NCBI RefSeq assembly: GCF_021129235.1
Contig: NZ_JAJOMA010000033.1
Span: forward strand, 1 to 64,000
Origin: Kineosporia mesophila
Lineage (GTDB): Bacteria > Actinomycetota > Actinomycetes > Actinomycetales > Kineosporiaceae
DNA: 64,000 bases
Direction: 5' to 3'
Positions 8,568 through 17,704 of the stretch are shown here, piece after piece. Numbering within the stretch: position 1 is the first letter of the stretch; each line of letters starts with the position of its first letter. Under the pieces are notes generated by a model. That model saw nothing but the letters and a program-made list of their open reading frames with translations. It did no database searches and had not been told where the DNA came from. The position numbers were made by a program, and so were the translations under genes.

Positions 8568-8921
8568 GTGGTACGGCGGGATCATCTGGAACGGGCTGTG
8601 CTGGAGTCTCTCTGGGGCAATCCGGACGGCCTGACGGCGCCGGAGGTGGTGGATCTGCTCGCGGATCGTCACCTGGCCCTGACCACGGTGCACACCGTGC
8701 TCGACCGGCTCCGGGCCAAGGACATGGTGGTGCGTGAACGCGACGGCCGGGTGTTCCGGCACCGGGCCACCCGTGACCGCGAGGAGATGACCGCCGACGC
8801 GATGCTCGCGGTGCTGGCCGACAGCGCCGACCACACGCTGGCCCTGTCGATGTTCGTCCGGTCCGTCTCCCCGGCGGACGCCGAGGCGATCAGGAAGGCG
8901 CTGGGCGGGCGGCGGGTGTGA
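8568..8921 (+). CDS. BlaI/MecI/CopY-family transcriptional repressor
   Basis: A 117-residue winged-helix repressor. The pattern LERAVLESLWGNPDGLTAPEV and TTVHTVLDRLRAKDMVVRE is the BlaI wHTH, with the C-terminal helices serving for dimerisation. In the classical system the partner metallopeptidase cleaves this repressor when a signal arrives. GTG 8568 is preferred because GGGAGG (8555-8560) sits seven bases upstream. It overlaps the M56 peptidase start by four bases (GTGA), so both are cotranslated. In actinobacteria such pairs often control genes other than beta-lactamase; no beta-lactamase lies here. Confidence 0.93.
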   Translation: MVRRDHLERAVLESLWGNPDGLTAPEVVDLLADRHLALTTVHTVLDRLRAKDMVVRERDGRVFRHRATRDREEMTADAMLAVLADSADHTLALSMFVRSVSPADAEAIRKALGGRRV

Positions 8922-9655
8922 CCGGGGTCTTCCTGCTGCTCCTGGCCGCACTGCTCGGGCCGGTGCCGCGTCTGCTGTCGAACGCGCGCTGGGCCGGCCG
9001 GGTGCCGCGGGCGGCCGCGATCACCTGGGTGGTGTACGCGTTCGTCACGGCCTACCTGCTGTTGCTGAACCTGGTCTTCGTCATCTCGTGGCTGGTCGCC
9101 GGGGTGCTGCTGGCCTGGATGATCGGCCGGCTGGTGCACACCGTGCTGACCCTGCGCCGCACGCAGCGCCGCCACCAGGAGATGCTCGCCATGGTGGCCG
9201 AGTGGGACCCGGGCCGGCGGGTGCACGTGATCGACGACGACCGGGCCCTGGCCTACTGCCTGCCCAACGGCGCGGCCCCGATGGTCGTGGTCACCCGCGG
9301 CTGCCTGGAACTCGCCGACGACGCCGAGCTGCGCGCCATTCTCGCCCACGAGCGCAGCCACGCCCGGAACCGGCACGACCTGTTGGTCGCCGGATTCCTG
9401 GCGTGGCAGCGCATCCTGCCCTTCGTACCGTCCTGCCGCCTGGCGGCCGACGCGGTCGGGGCCGCGACCGAGGCCTGGGCCGACGACGCGGCCGTCGCCG
9501 CGGTCAGCCACGACGTGACGCTGCGGGCCATCATCCGGATGGGCTCCGGCGGCGCGGACGGGCCGGTGTGGGACCCGGACCCGCCCACTCTGCGGCGGAT
9601 CCGGCGGCTGCTCGACCAGATGCCCGGTCCGAGGGCCGGGCATCTGGTGCGTTGA
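8918..9655 (+). CDS. M56-family membrane metallopeptidase (BlaR1/MecR1-like)
   Basis: A 245-residue integral membrane zinc peptidase. Hydrophobic segments occupy roughly residues 3-18 and 33-75, followed by a cytosolic peptidase region with the zinc motif HERSH (His144, Glu145, His148). It lacks the C-terminal penicillin-binding sensor domain of BlaR1, as is usual for short actinobacterial members. It starts inside the stop of the upstream BlaI repressor and presumably degrades it after sensing an unknown envelope signal. Confidence 0.9.
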   Translation: MTGVFLLLLAALLGPVPRLLSNARWAGRVPRAAAITWVVYAFVTAYLLLLNLVFVISWLVAGVLLAWMIGRLVHTVLTLRRTQRRHQEMLAMVAEWDPGRRVHVIDDDRALAYCLPNGAAPMVVVTRGCLELADDAELRAILAHERSHARNRHDLLVAGFLAWQRILPFVPSCRLAADAVGAATEAWADDAAVAAVSHDVTLRAIIRMGSGGADGPVWDPDPPTLRRIRRLLDQMPGPRAGHLVR

Positions 9656-9672
9656 GTGGTGCCCGGAACAAA

Positions 9673-10911
9673 TCAGACCTCGACCAGTTCGGACTCCCGC
9701 TCGACCGGACGCCGCGAGATCCGCGTCGTGCGGGTGATGCGGGCGCCGGTCAGGGTCGGGCGCGCCACGAGCAGCAGCACGAAGGCCACGGCGCACAGCA
9801 CCGCGCCGATCAGGTAGGCCTGCCGGTAGCCGAAACCGGCGGCGGCGCCGAGGATCGGGCCGGCCAGCATAGCCCCGACGGGCCCGGCGCTGATGAACAG
9901 CGTGGAGGCGTGGCCCGGGCGGCTGGGCAGCATGTCCTGCACGTAGCTGATGCCCAGCCCCTGGAGCAGCGCGATCGCGGCCGCGTTGACGACCTGCGCC
10001 GCGGCGAGCTGCCAGGTGGCGGACGAGACCGCCACGACCGCCGTGTAGACCAGGGCCAGCGCCGGCCCGGCCAGCATCAGCCGGCGCAGTGGGAACCGGG
10101 CCGCGAGCAGACCGAAGCCCAGCATCAGCGGTATCTCCAGCCCGGCGCACAGGCCCAGGATGAGGCCCGCGTCACCCAGCCCGGCGTGCAGTTCGCTCTT
10201 CAGGAACAACGGAAGTGCTTGCAGCGAAAGGTTTCCGGTGCACTGCAGGAGCACGAGCGCAATCATGGTGAGCACGAGCACCCGGCGGCTCTCGTCCTGG
10301 CCGGGCTCCGACTCCAGGGTCTGCGCCGTGACGGCGGCCGTCGGGACGGGCGTCGCGGGGAACATCCGCCACGTCACCACCGCGGCGATCGTGAACATCG
10401 TGGCCGCGAAACCGTAGACGGCGGTGAAGTCACCGGCGGTGAGCAGCATCGTCGCCAGGAACGGCCCGCCCACCCAGGACAGCGAGAGCACTGTGCGCAG
10501 GGTGGTCATGGTCATCACGGCACTGGGTGAACCGGCCAGGCTGACCCGCGCGTGGGCGAACACCTGGGGCACGAGCGCGCTCGCGATGGCCGTCGCGGTG
10601 ACGGTCAGGCCCAGGAGCAGCCAGTAGTCCCGCAGCCAGGCCGTCAGCAGGGAGCCGACGGCGCCGGTCAGCGCGGCCGCGACGATCAGGCCGCGCCGCG
10701 AGGGCAGACGGTCCGACCAGCGGGCGAGCGCCAGGGACACCACCACGGACGACAGCGGGGCGGCGACGAGGAACACGGTGATCTGCAGACCACTGGCGTG
10801 CACCGCGTCGGTGAGGAAGAGGGTGAGGAAGGGAGCGGCCATCGCGCTGGCCAGGCCGACACAGAGGAAAACCAGCGCCAGGGGGAAGTGCTGGCGCACA
10901 GGGTGAAACAC
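9673..10911 (-). CDS. MFS transporter, sugar-efflux (SetA/SetB)-like
   Basis: A 412-residue major facilitator with about twelve hydrophobic segments. The loop between helices 2 and 3 (ALARWSDRLPSRRG) is the MFS signature, and the first helix LASAMAAPFLTLFLTDAV resembles the Set sugar-efflux subgroup. The reading frame is open far upstream to 11232, but the homologous part begins near GTG 10911, which has GAGG five bases upstream, so I chose it. The substrate is not determined; sugar or drug efflux is inferred from family resemblance. It is divergent from the DUF4235 gene, with about 185 bp between them. Confidence 0.85.
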   Translation of the reverse strand: MFHPVRQHFPLALVFLCVGLASAMAAPFLTLFLTDAVHASGLQITVFLVAAPLSSVVVSLALARWSDRLPSRRGLIVAAALTGAVGSLLTAWLRDYWLLLGLTVTATAIASALVPQVFAHARVSLAGSPSAVMTMTTLRTVLSLSWVGGPFLATMLLTAGDFTAVYGFAATMFTIAAVVTWRMFPATPVPTAAVTAQTLESEPGQDESRRVLVLTMIALVLLQCTGNLSLQALPLFLKSELHAGLGDAGLILGLCAGLEIPLMLGFGLLAARFPLRRLMLAGPALALVYTAVVAVSSATWQLAAAQVVNAAAIALLQGLGISYVQDMLPSRPGHASTLFISAGPVGAMLAGPILGAAAGFGYRQAYLIGAVLCAVAFVLLLVARPTLTGARITRTTRISRRPVERESELVEV

Positions 10912-11095
10912 AAAGACCTCAAGACAGGCAGAACGAACGGTCGGACACGAGGCGCTGCCGCCCTGCAGGGCCCCGCTGTTTCTAACGGCACCAGCGTCCC
11001 CGGTGTTACACCTCGGGTCGCTCCACTTGCCGATCCGCCGGGGCAGGCCACCGTAGAGACGCACTATCCATACTCGTGACCTGCAAGGAGAGACC

Positions 11096-11374
11096 GTGGC
11101 CAACACATCCGCCCGAATTCTGTACAAGCCCTTCGGCCTGGCGGGCAGCGTCGGTGCCGGCCTGATCGCGGGCGTGCTCTTCAAGCAGGTGTGGAAGCAC
11201 GTGTCCGACGCCGACGACACCCCCGAGGCCAACGACCGGCGCTTCGGCTGGGGTCAGGTGCTGCTGGCCGCCACGGTCCAGGGCGCGATCTTCGCCGCGG
11301 TGAAGGCCGCCGTCGACCGCGGGGGAGCCGTGGCGTTCGAGCGCTGGACGGGGGAGTGGCCCGGCGAGGAGTGA
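11096..11374 (+). CDS. DUF4235 small membrane protein
   Basis: A 92-residue actinobacterial DUF4235 protein. It begins ARILYKPFGLAGSVGAGLIA, a typical family opening with a short hydrophobic helix, and has a second amphipathic segment LLAATVQGAIFAAVKAAVDR. Function of the family is unknown; it is predicted to associate with the membrane. The GTG start is well supported by AAGGAGA at 11085-11091. It is probably expressed independently of the VOC gene that follows 47 bases later. Confidence 0.9.
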   Translation: MANTSARILYKPFGLAGSVGAGLIAGVLFKQVWKHVSDADDTPEANDRRFGWGQVLLAATVQGAIFAAVKAAVDRGGAVAFERWTGEWPGEE

Positions 11375-11421
11375 GGAAAACCGGGTGCGCGCCCGCCCCC
11401 GGACGGCGCACACTCGGGTGC

Positions 11422-12111
11422 ATGACGGCTCAGCTGGTCGCTTTGTGCTTCGACACCGAAGACCCCGCCCGCCTGGCCGGATTCTGGGCGGGGTTCCTGG
11501 GCTGGGAGGTGCGGGACGGCACCACCGCGTACGCCCCGGCCGCGCTGGATCCGGGTTTCGTGCTGCGGTTCCTGCCCACCGACGAGCCGAAGACCGCGCC
11601 CAACCAGATGCACTTCGACCTGACCAGCAGTTCCCTGGACGATCAGCGGCAGACCGTCGAGCGGGCCCTGGCCCTGGGGGCGCGGCACCACGACGTCGGC
11701 CAGCGGCCCGAAGAGGGGCACGTGGTGCTCGCCGACCCGGGCGGCAACGAGTTCTGCGTGATCGAGCCCGGCAACCGGTTCCTGGCCGGGACCGGCGCCA
11801 TCGGCGCGCTCGCCGGCGACGGATCGCAGGCCACCGGGTACTTCTGGAGCCAGGTGCTGGACTGGCCGCTGGTCTGGGACCAGGACGAGGAGACCGCGAT
11901 CCGGTCTCCACGCGGCGGTCCCAAGATCACCTGGGGCGGTCCGCCCGTGGCCCCGAGAACCGGCCGCCGGTATCGTCCCCACTTCGACATCGCCCCCGCG
12001 CCCGGCACCGGCCGGCCGGCCGAGCTGGAGCGCCTGATCGGCCTGGGCGCGACCGTTCGCACCAGCGGGCAGCTGGCCGACCCCGACGGGCACGAGTTCT
12101 GCCTGCTCTAA
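11422..12111 (+). CDS. VOC-superfamily protein with two glyoxalase-like domains
   Basis: A 229-residue protein made of two beta-alpha-beta-beta-beta VOC modules of about 110 residues each. The first runs from LVALCFDTEDPARLAGFWAG to VVLADPGGNEFCVIEPG; the second starts near residue 125 and ends with [12 protein letters not shown]. The repeated closing motif (DPxGxEFC) marks the metal or ligand edge. Members act as glyoxalases, dioxygenases or drug-binding proteins, and the activity cannot be assigned. It is the first gene in its frame with ATG 11422; longer in-frame extensions are not family-like. Its stop overlaps the stop of the convergent small gene. Confidence 0.85.
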   Translation: MTAQLVALCFDTEDPARLAGFWAGFLGWEVRDGTTAYAPAALDPGFVLRFLPTDEPKTAPNQMHFDLTSSSLDDQRQTVERALALGARHHDVGQRPEEGHVVLADPGGNEFCVIEPGNRFLAGTGAIGALAGDGSQATGYFWSQVLDWPLVWDQDEETAIRSPRGGPKITWGGPPVAPRTGRRYRPHFDIAPAPGTGRPAELERLIGLGATVRTSGQLADPDGHEFCLL

Positions 12112-12404
12112 AGCCCCCAGTGCTGGTGCAGCCGGAAGGCGTCACTGAGCCGGCGCAACTGCTGGGTGTGTAGCTCGGCGATGACCGGCGACTGGTCGCC
12201 CGAGGCCTGGAAGTGCCCGTAAACGAAGGGGTAACACGTCGGACCGACAGCCGTCACGTGCTGCAGCACAGCTTTCCCGGGGACGGACGGGAGGCCGAGC
12301 CCACCCGCCGTGAGCGGTGCGTGACGGCTTCTGGTCAGGTGTTCCTCGAGCGCCGCGACCTGCGTCATCTCGAGGGTGGTGCCGGACATCGAACGGTGAT
12401 TCAT
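12108..12404 (-). CDS. Small conserved-looking protein of unknown function
   Basis: A 98-residue product starting [21 protein letters not shown] very good Shine-Dalgarno (GCAGGAGGCG) is positioned just before ATG 12404, which argues it is real. The N-terminal half looks helical; the C-terminal half carries [21 protein letters not shown] do not recognise the family. It is divergent from pflB, with about 160 bp between that could hold shared control elements, so a role in the anaerobic or stress response is possible but only inferred. Confidence 0.6.
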   Translation of the reverse strand: MNHRSMSGTTLEMTQVAALEEHLTRSRHAPLTAGGLGLPSVPGKAVLQHVTAVGPTCYPFVYGHFQASGDQSPVIAELHTQQLRRLSDAFRLHQHWGL

Positions 12405-12478
12405 CTGCGCCTCCTGCCGATCTCGAGAATGGTGGCTTGAGGACGAGGCGCGCACCGGCCGTACGTCGGTGCGGTTAC

Positions 12479-12504
12479 GGGACCAAGGGCCTTCGACCAA
12501 GGAC
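12479..12504 (+). promoter_or_regulatory. Candidate DosR/DevR-like boxes upstream of pflB
   Basis: Two overlapping sequences, GGGACCAAGGGCC (12479-12491) and AGGGCCTTCGACC (12486-12498), resemble actinobacterial DevR/DosR dormancy boxes (GGGAC followed by a near-palindromic GGCCC). They lie 60-85 bp before pflB, where oxygen-limitation control would be expected. The match is by eye and imperfect. Confidence 0.4.
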
Positions 12505-12564
12505 TGTTTGAACAGGGGCACTTGGCCTCTACAGGTCCCGTTGCGGCGGGCGGACGATGCCGTC

Positions 12565-14835
12565 ATGGACACCCTGCAGACCACGGAACATTCGGCCGCT
12601 CCGGCTGCCTGGCGTGGATTCGCCGGGCAGGAGTGGCGTAACCGGATCGACGTCAGCGCCTTCATCAAGGCCAACGTCACGCCCTACGAGGGCGACGAGA
12701 CATTCCTGGCGACGGCGACCCCTCGCACGGAGTCGATCCACCAGCGCATCAGCGAACTGGCGAAGATCGAGCGCGAGCGCGGCATCCTGGATGCCGACGC
12801 GAAGACACCCTCGACGATCACCAGTCACGCCCCCGGGTACATCGACCGGGACGCCGAGCTGATCGTCGGGCTGCAGACAGACGCGCCGCTGAAGCGGGCC
12901 ATCATGCCCAAGGGCGGGCTGCGGATGGTCGAGAACGGCCTGGCTGCCTACGGATACGAGATCGACCCGGTGGTGAAGGAGATCTTCACCCTGCACCGCA
13001 AGACCCACAACCAGGGCGTCTTCGACGCCTACACCCCGGAGATCCTGGCGGCCCGTAAGGCCGGCATCATCACCGGTCTGCCCGACGCCTACGGCCGGGG
13101 CCGCATCATCGGTGACTTCCGTCGGGTGGCCCTCTACGGCGTGGACGCGCTGATCGAGGACAAGGACCGGGAAAAGGCCCTGCTCAACGGTTTCCGCGCG
13201 AGTGAGGACGTGATCCGCGACCGCGAGGAACTGTCCGAGCAGATCCGGGCGCTGCGCGACCTGAAGACGATGGCCGCCGGCTACGGCTTCGACGTCTCCC
13301 ACCCGGCGACCAGCGCCCAGGAGGCGATCCAGTGGCTGTACCTGGCCTACCTGGCCGGCGCCAAGGAGGGCAACGGCGCGGCGATGTCGTTCGGCCGCAC
13401 CTCCAGCTTCATCGACATCTACGTGCAGCGTGACCGGGCGGACGGCTCGCTGACCGAGTCGCAGGCCCAGGAACTCGTCGACGACCTGGTGATGAAGCTG
13501 CGGATCATCCGCTTCCTGCGCACCCCGGACTACGACGCGCTGTTCTCCGGCGACCCGACCTGGGTCACCGAGTCGATCGGCGGCGTGACCCAGGAGGGCG
13601 TGCCGCTCGTCACCCGCACCTCGTTCCGGTTCCTGCAGACCCTGTACAACCTCGGTCCGGCCCCGGAGCCGAACCTGACCGTGCTGTGGTCGCCGCGTCT
13701 GCCGGAGGGCTTCAAGCGATTCTGCTCGCAGGTCTCCATCGACACCAGCGCCATCCAGTTCGAGAACGACGAGCTGCTGCGCCCGATGAACGGTGACGAC
13801 GCGGCGATCGCCTGCTGCGTCTCGGGGGCCGCGGTCGGCAAGGCCATGCAGTTCTTCGGGGCCCGGGCCAACCTGGCGAAGGCCCTGCTGTACGCCATCA
13901 ACGGGGGCCGGGACGAGGTCAGCGGTGCCCAGGTGGCCCCGGGTGCCCAGCCGGTCACCGGTGACACGCTCGACTTCGACGACGTGATGCGGCGTTACGA
14001 CGAGATGCTGGACTGGCTGGCCGACACCTACGTCGACGCGCTGAACATCATCCACTTCATGCACGACAAGTACGCGTACGAGGCCGTGCAGATGGCCCTG
14101 CACGATTACCCGGTGCACCGGATGCTGGCCTGCGGCATCGCCGGCCTGTCGGTCGCGGCCGACTCGCTGTCGGCGATCCGGTACGCGTCGGTCACGCCGG
14201 TGCGGGACGAGACCGGGCTCGTGGTCGACTACTCGGTCGAGGGCGAGTACCCCTGCTACGGCAACGGGGACGACCGGGCCGACGCCATCGCGACCGACCT
14301 GGTGCACCGGTTCATGGAGAAGCTGCGCACCCACTCCACCTACCGCGACGCCGAGATCACCCAGTCCGTGCTGACCATCACCTCGAACGTGGTCTACGGC
14401 AAGAAGACCGGGAACACCCCGGACGGACGCCGCGCGGGGGAGCCCTTCGCCCCCGGCGCCAACCCGATGAACGGCCGGGACAAGCACGGTCTGCTCACCT
14501 CGGCACTGAGTGTGGCGAAGATCGACTACGCGGACGCCCGGGACGGCATCTCGCTGACCTCGACCACGGTGCCGCAGGCGCTCGGACGCACTCCCGAGGA
14601 CCGGATCAGCAGCCTGGTCGGTGTGCTGGACGCGTACATGACCTCCGGCGGATACCACATGAACGTCAACGTGCTGGAGCGCGCGACACTCGTGGAGGCC
14701 ATGGAACACCCGGAGAACTACCCGAACCTCACCATCCGGGTCTCGGGCTACGCGGTCAACTTCGTCCGCCTCACCAAGGAGCAGCAGATGGACGTCATCA
14801 ACCGCACCTTCCACGGCGACCCGCTCGTCAAATGA
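12565..14835 (+). CDS. pflB: Formate C-acetyltransferase (pyruvate formate-lyase)
   Basis: A 756-residue glycyl-radical enzyme converting pyruvate plus CoA to acetyl-CoA and formate under anaerobic conditions. Active-site cysteines lie adjacent in [10 protein letters not shown] (Cys417-Cys418) and the radical site is in [13 protein letters not shown] (Gly728), both intact; the adjacent cysteine pair separates true PFL from diol dehydratases. ATG 12565 gives the family N-terminus ([15 protein letters not shown]); an upstream in-frame extension to 12469 is unlikely. It overlaps pflA by four bases (ATGA). Its presence in an otherwise aerobic-looking actinomycete implies survival in micro-oxic or anoxic niches. 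Confidence 0.97.
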   Translation: MDTLQTTEHSAAPAAWRGFAGQEWRNRIDVSAFIKANVTPYEGDETFLATATPRTESIHQRISELAKIERERGILDADAKTPSTITSHAPGYIDRDAELIVGLQTDAPLKRAIMPKGGLRMVENGLAAYGYEIDPVVKEIFTLHRKTHNQGVFDAYTPEILAARKAGIITGLPDAYGRGRIIGDFRRVALYGVDALIEDKDREKALLNGFRASEDVIRDREELSEQIRALRDLKTMAAGYGFDVSHPATSAQEAIQWLYLAYLAGAKEGNGAAMSFGRTSSFIDIYVQRDRADGSLTESQAQELVDDLVMKLRIIRFLRTPDYDALFSGDPTWVTESIGGVTQEGVPLVTRTSFRFLQTLYNLGPAPEPNLTVLWSPRLPEGFKRFCSQVSIDTSAIQFENDELLRPMNGDDAAIACCVSGAAVGKAMQFFGARANLAKALLYAINGGRDEVSGAQVAPGAQPVTGDTLDFDDVMRRYDEMLDWLADTYVDALNIIHFMHDKYAYEAVQMALHDYPVHRMLACGIAGLSVAADSLSAIRYASVTPVRDETGLVVDYSVEGEYPCYGNGDDRADAIATDLVHRFMEKLRTHSTYRDAEITQSVLTITSNVVYGKKTGNTPDGRRAGEPFAPGANPMNGRDKHGLLTSALSVAKIDYADARDGISLTSTTVPQALGRTPEDRISSLVGVLDAYMTSGGYHMNVNVLERATLVEAMEHPENYPNLTIRVSGYAVNFVRLTKEQQMDVINRTFHGDPLVK

Positions 14836-15638
14836 ACTCCATCAGCATCGCCCTGATGGCCGCACCGCGTCCGCCGCTTCCCGGGTACGACCCGGAGATC
14901 TGGCGGCGCGGGGAGGCCGGCTGGGTGCACTCGTGGGACACCTCCACGGGGGTGGACGGTCCGGGCACCCGGTTCGTGATGTTCACCGCCGGCTGCCCCC
15001 TGCGGTGCCAGTACTGCGAGAACCCCGATACCTGGACGCCCCGGGGCGGTCAGGTGACGAAGGTCGACGAGGTGCTGGACCGGGTGCGCGGCTACCGGGC
15101 GGCGCTGGTCGCCGGGAAGGGTGGTGTCACGGTCTCCGGCGGTGAGCCGCTCACCCAGCCCCGGTTCGTGGCGAACTTCCTGCGCGGCTGCCGCGAGATG
15201 GGGCTGCACACGGCCCTGGACACGGCCGGGTTCCTCGGTCATCTCGCGACCGACGAGATGCTGGACGACACCAGCCTGGTGCTGCTCGACATCAAGTCGT
15301 TCGACCCGGACACCTACCAGCGGGTCACCGGGCGCGAACTCGCCCCCACCCTGCGGTTCGCGAAACGTCTGGCCGAGATGGGCAAGCCGGTGAACATGCG
15401 GTTCGTGCTCGTGCCGGGCCTCACCGACGACCCCGCGAACATCGACGGGCTGGCCGATTTCGCGGCGGGCCTGGGCAACGTCGAGCGGGTGGACGTGCTG
15501 GCCTACCACCGTCTCGGGGTGGACAAGTACGACCGGCTGCGGATCCGGTACCGGCTGGAGGGCACCGAGCCGCCGACCTGGGAGCAGGTGGAGGACGCCC
15601 GCCGCCGGTTCGCCGACCGCGGGCTCACGGTGAGCTGA
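14832..15638 (+). CDS. pflA: Pyruvate formate-lyase-activating enzyme (radical SAM)
   Basis: A 268-residue radical-SAM protein that generates the glycyl radical on PflB using S-adenosylmethionine and a 4Fe-4S cluster. The cluster motif CxxxCxxC is Cys55, Cys59, Cys62 (GCPLRCQYC), followed by the SAM-binding GGEPL segment ([10 protein letters not shown]). It is translationally coupled to pflB through an ATGA overlap. A short stem-loop follows, which could terminate transcription from both this gene and the convergent regulator. Confidence 0.97.
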   Translation: MNSISIALMAAPRPPLPGYDPEIWRRGEAGWVHSWDTSTGVDGPGTRFVMFTAGCPLRCQYCENPDTWTPRGGQVTKVDEVLDRVRGYRAALVAGKGGVTVSGGEPLTQPRFVANFLRGCREMGLHTALDTAGFLGHLATDEMLDDTSLVLLDIKSFDPDTYQRVTGRELAPTLRFAKRLAEMGKPVNMRFVLVPGLTDDPANIDGLADFAAGLGNVERVDVLAYHRLGVDKYDRLRIRYRLEGTEPPTWEQVEDARRRFADRGLTVS

Positions 15639-15654
15639 AGGGGAGGGCCCAGGA

Positions 15655-15682
15655 GGCCGGATCGCGCCGCAGCGGTCCGGCC
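15655..15682 (+). terminator. Candidate bidirectional terminator
   Basis: GGCCGGA (15655-15661) pairs with TCCGGCC (15676-15682) around a 14-base GC-rich loop, between the convergent stops of pflA and the XRE regulator. There is no strong T-run. Confidence 0.5.
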
Positions 15683-15683
15683 T

Positions 15684-16550
15684 TCAGGCCTGTGCGGGTG
15701 AGACCGCCCAGGACGCGAGCATCTTCAGCGCGTCGGCGGTCGGGGTGCCGCTCGCGGCCGTGTAGATGTTCAGCCGCAGGTCGGGCTCGGAGGCCAGTTC
15801 CATCGACTCGAAGTCCAGGTCGAGCTGCCCCACCACGGGGTGCCGCAATCGTTTCGTGCCGCTGCGGTGGAACTTCACGTTGTGCGCGGCCCAGCGCTGC
15901 CGGAAGAGCTCCGAATGCGTGGACAGCTCACCGACCAGCTCGATCAGCGCCTTGTCGTTCGGCCGGCGCCCGGCCTCCAGCCGCAGCATGGCCGCGGCGT
16001 CGGCGGCGATGCGGTCGTAGTCGACGAAGAAGTCCTCGGCGGCCGGGTCCATGAAGACGAACCAGGTGGTGTTGGCCGGCCGGCGGACCCCGGTCAGCAC
16101 GGGGGAGTACAGGGCCCGGGCCATCTGGTTCATCGCGATGATGTCGTGCCGGCCGTTGCGCACCCAGGCCGGGGTGTCCGGCATGGCGTCCAGCACCTGC
16201 TGGATCACCGGGCGCACCTTGGTGTGCGGCGCCGGCGAGCGCCGCGACCGGGTCACCGGCGCGCTCTGGTGGGCCAGGTCGAACAGGTGGGACCGCTCGG
16301 CCTCGTCCAGGTGCAGCGCGTCGGCCAGGCCCTCCAGCACGCTGTCGGAGGCGCCGCTGAGATTGCCGCGCTCCATGCGCACGTAGTAGTCCACCGACAC
16401 GCCCGCGAGCATGGCGACCTCCTCGCGGCGCAGCCCCTTGACCCGGCGGTTCCCGCCGTAGGCGGGCAGACCGGCCTGTTCCGGGGTGATCCGGGCCCGC
16501 CGGCTGGCCAGGAAGTCGCGGATCTGGGTACGGACCTCGGTGGAACTCAT
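15684..16550 (-). CDS. XRE-family regulator with MmyB-like ligand-binding domain
   Basis: A 288-residue regulator. The N-terminal helix-turn-helix reads KGLRREEVAMLAGVSVDYYV plus RMERG (about residues 35-60), typical of the actinobacterial XRE/MmyB group. The remainder (from about residue 110) is the PAS-like MmyB domain that binds fatty acids or similar ligands, recognisable by PAWVRNGRHDIIAMNQMAR and FVFMDPAAEDFFVDYD. Members usually sit beside and control a dehydrogenase or short-chain reductase, but here the upstream neighbour is an aminotransferase on the same strand, 83 bp away. The target is therefore unclear. Confidence 0.92.
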   Translation of the reverse strand: MSSTEVRTQIRDFLASRRARITPEQAGLPAYGGNRRVKGLRREEVAMLAGVSVDYYVRMERGNLSGASDSVLEGLADALHLDEAERSHLFDLAHQSAPVTRSRRSPAPHTKVRPVIQQVLDAMPDTPAWVRNGRHDIIAMNQMARALYSPVLTGVRRPANTTWFVFMDPAAEDFFVDYDRIAADAAAMLRLEAGRRPNDKALIELVGELSTHSELFRQRWAAHNVKFHRSGTKRLRHPVVGQLDLDFESMELASEPDLRLNIYTAASGTPTADALKMLASWAVSPAQA

Positions 16551-16633
16551 ACCCCCACGGTAGACACGCCCGCCGCGTCGTGGCAGGTACTGGCGTTACC
16601 GGCCACGCCCAGACCTCACCGACCTCACCGACC

Positions 16634-17704
16634 TCACTGCCGGAACAGGCGCGGCAGCGCGGCGAGCACCCGGTCGCTCGTCGCGCGGTCCGCGACGGTG
16701 ATCCGGATGCCGTCACCCGGATAGGCGCGCACCAGGATGCCCGCGGCGGCCAGGGCCTCGACCGTGTGCCGGCTGGCGGCGTCGTCCAGCCGCAGCCAGA
16801 CGAAGTTGGCCGCGCTGTCGGGCCCGGACCGGCCCTGCGCCCGCAGCCCGGCGGCCAGGTAGGCCCGCTCGGTGACGACCTCGGCCACCCGGTGGGAGAT
16901 CTCGTCACGGGCGTCCAGCGAGGCGATCGCCGCGTCCTGGGCCAGCGCCGTGACCCCGAACGGGATGGCGGTGCGCCGGGCGCCCTCGGCCAGCTCGGTC
17001 TGCGCGATCGCGTACCCGATGCGCAGGCCCGCCAGCCCGTACGCCTTGGAGAACGTTCTCAGGACACAGAGATTCGGGTGCCGGCGGTAGGCGGCCAGCG
17101 CGTCGGCGCGGTCGGGACCGGTGACGAACTCGATGTACGCCTCGTCGAGCACCACGAGCACGTGCGCGGGCACCGCGTCCAGGAAGGCCGTCAGCTCCCG
17201 GTGCGAGATCGCCACGCCGGTGGGGTTGTTCGGCGAGCAGAGCAGCACCGCGCGGGTGGCCGGGCCGATCGCCGCGAGCATCCCGGGCAGGTCGTGGTGC
17301 TCGTCCGGGGTGAGCGGCACCGGCACGCTGACCCCGCCCGCGATCGCGATCAGGATCGGGTAGGCCTCGAAGGAACGCCAGGCGTGCACCACCTCGTCAC
17401 CCGGGTCGAGCACGGCCTGCAGCAACTGCTGGAGCACACCCACGCTGCCCGGACCGGCGACCACCTCGTCCGCACTGGTGAGACCGAACTCGGCCGCGAT
17501 GCGCTCGCGCAGGGCCAGGCAGCTCAGGTCGGGGTAGCGGTGCACCCGGTGCGCGGCGTCGAGCACCTTGGCCCGCACCGAGGGCAGCGGGTCGAAATGG
17601 CTCTCGTTGGAGGCCAGGGCGGCCACGTCGGCGCCGGCCGAGCGGCGGCCGGGGACGTAGGCGGGCAGGCTGCTGACGGCGGCGCGCAGCAGGGGGCGGG
17701 TCAC
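16634..17704 (-). CDS. HisC/Pat-type aminotransferase (histidinol-phosphate or aromatic)
   Basis: A 356-residue fold-type I PLP enzyme. LLCSPNNPTGVAISHREL and the PLP lysine in LRTFSKAYGLAGLRIGYA are intact, and the length is right for HisC. Actinobacterial paralogues outside the his operon are often aromatic aminotransferases (Pat). Here the gene overlaps by four bases the upstream keto-acid decarboxylase gene. A transaminase that makes a 2-keto acid and a decarboxylase that turns it into an aldehyde is the Ehrlich or indole-3-pyruvate pathway, so an aromatic or branched amino acid substrate is more plausible than histidinol phosphate. That assignment is inference. Confidence 0.88.
   Translation of the reverse strand: MTRPLLRAAVSSLPAYVPGRRSAGADVAALASNESHFDPLPSVRAKVLDAAHRVHRYPDLSCLALRERIAAEFGLTSADEVVAGPGSVGVLQQLLQAVLDPGDEVVHAWRSFEAYPILIAIAGGVSVPVPLTPDEHHDLPGMLAAIGPATRAVLLCSPNNPTGVAISHRELTAFLDAVPAHVLVVLDEAYIEFVTGPDRADALAAYRRHPNLCVLRTFSKAYGLAGLRIGYAIAQTELAEGARRTAIPFGVTALAQDAAIASLDARDEISHRVAEVVTERAYLAAGLRAQGRSGPDSAANFVWLRLDDAASRHTVEALAAAGILVRAYPGDGIRITVADRATSDRVLAALPRLFRQ

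Noticed and set aside
10912-11232. N-terminal extension of the MFS exporter frame
   Set aside because: The extension is Arg/Pro/Ser-rich, crosses the DUF4235 gene and its promoter, and is unlike MFS proteins.
12529-14814. Long minus-strand open frame opposite pflB
   Set aside because: Antisense artefact of codon-position GC; composition is unlike a protein and PflB motifs are on the other strand.
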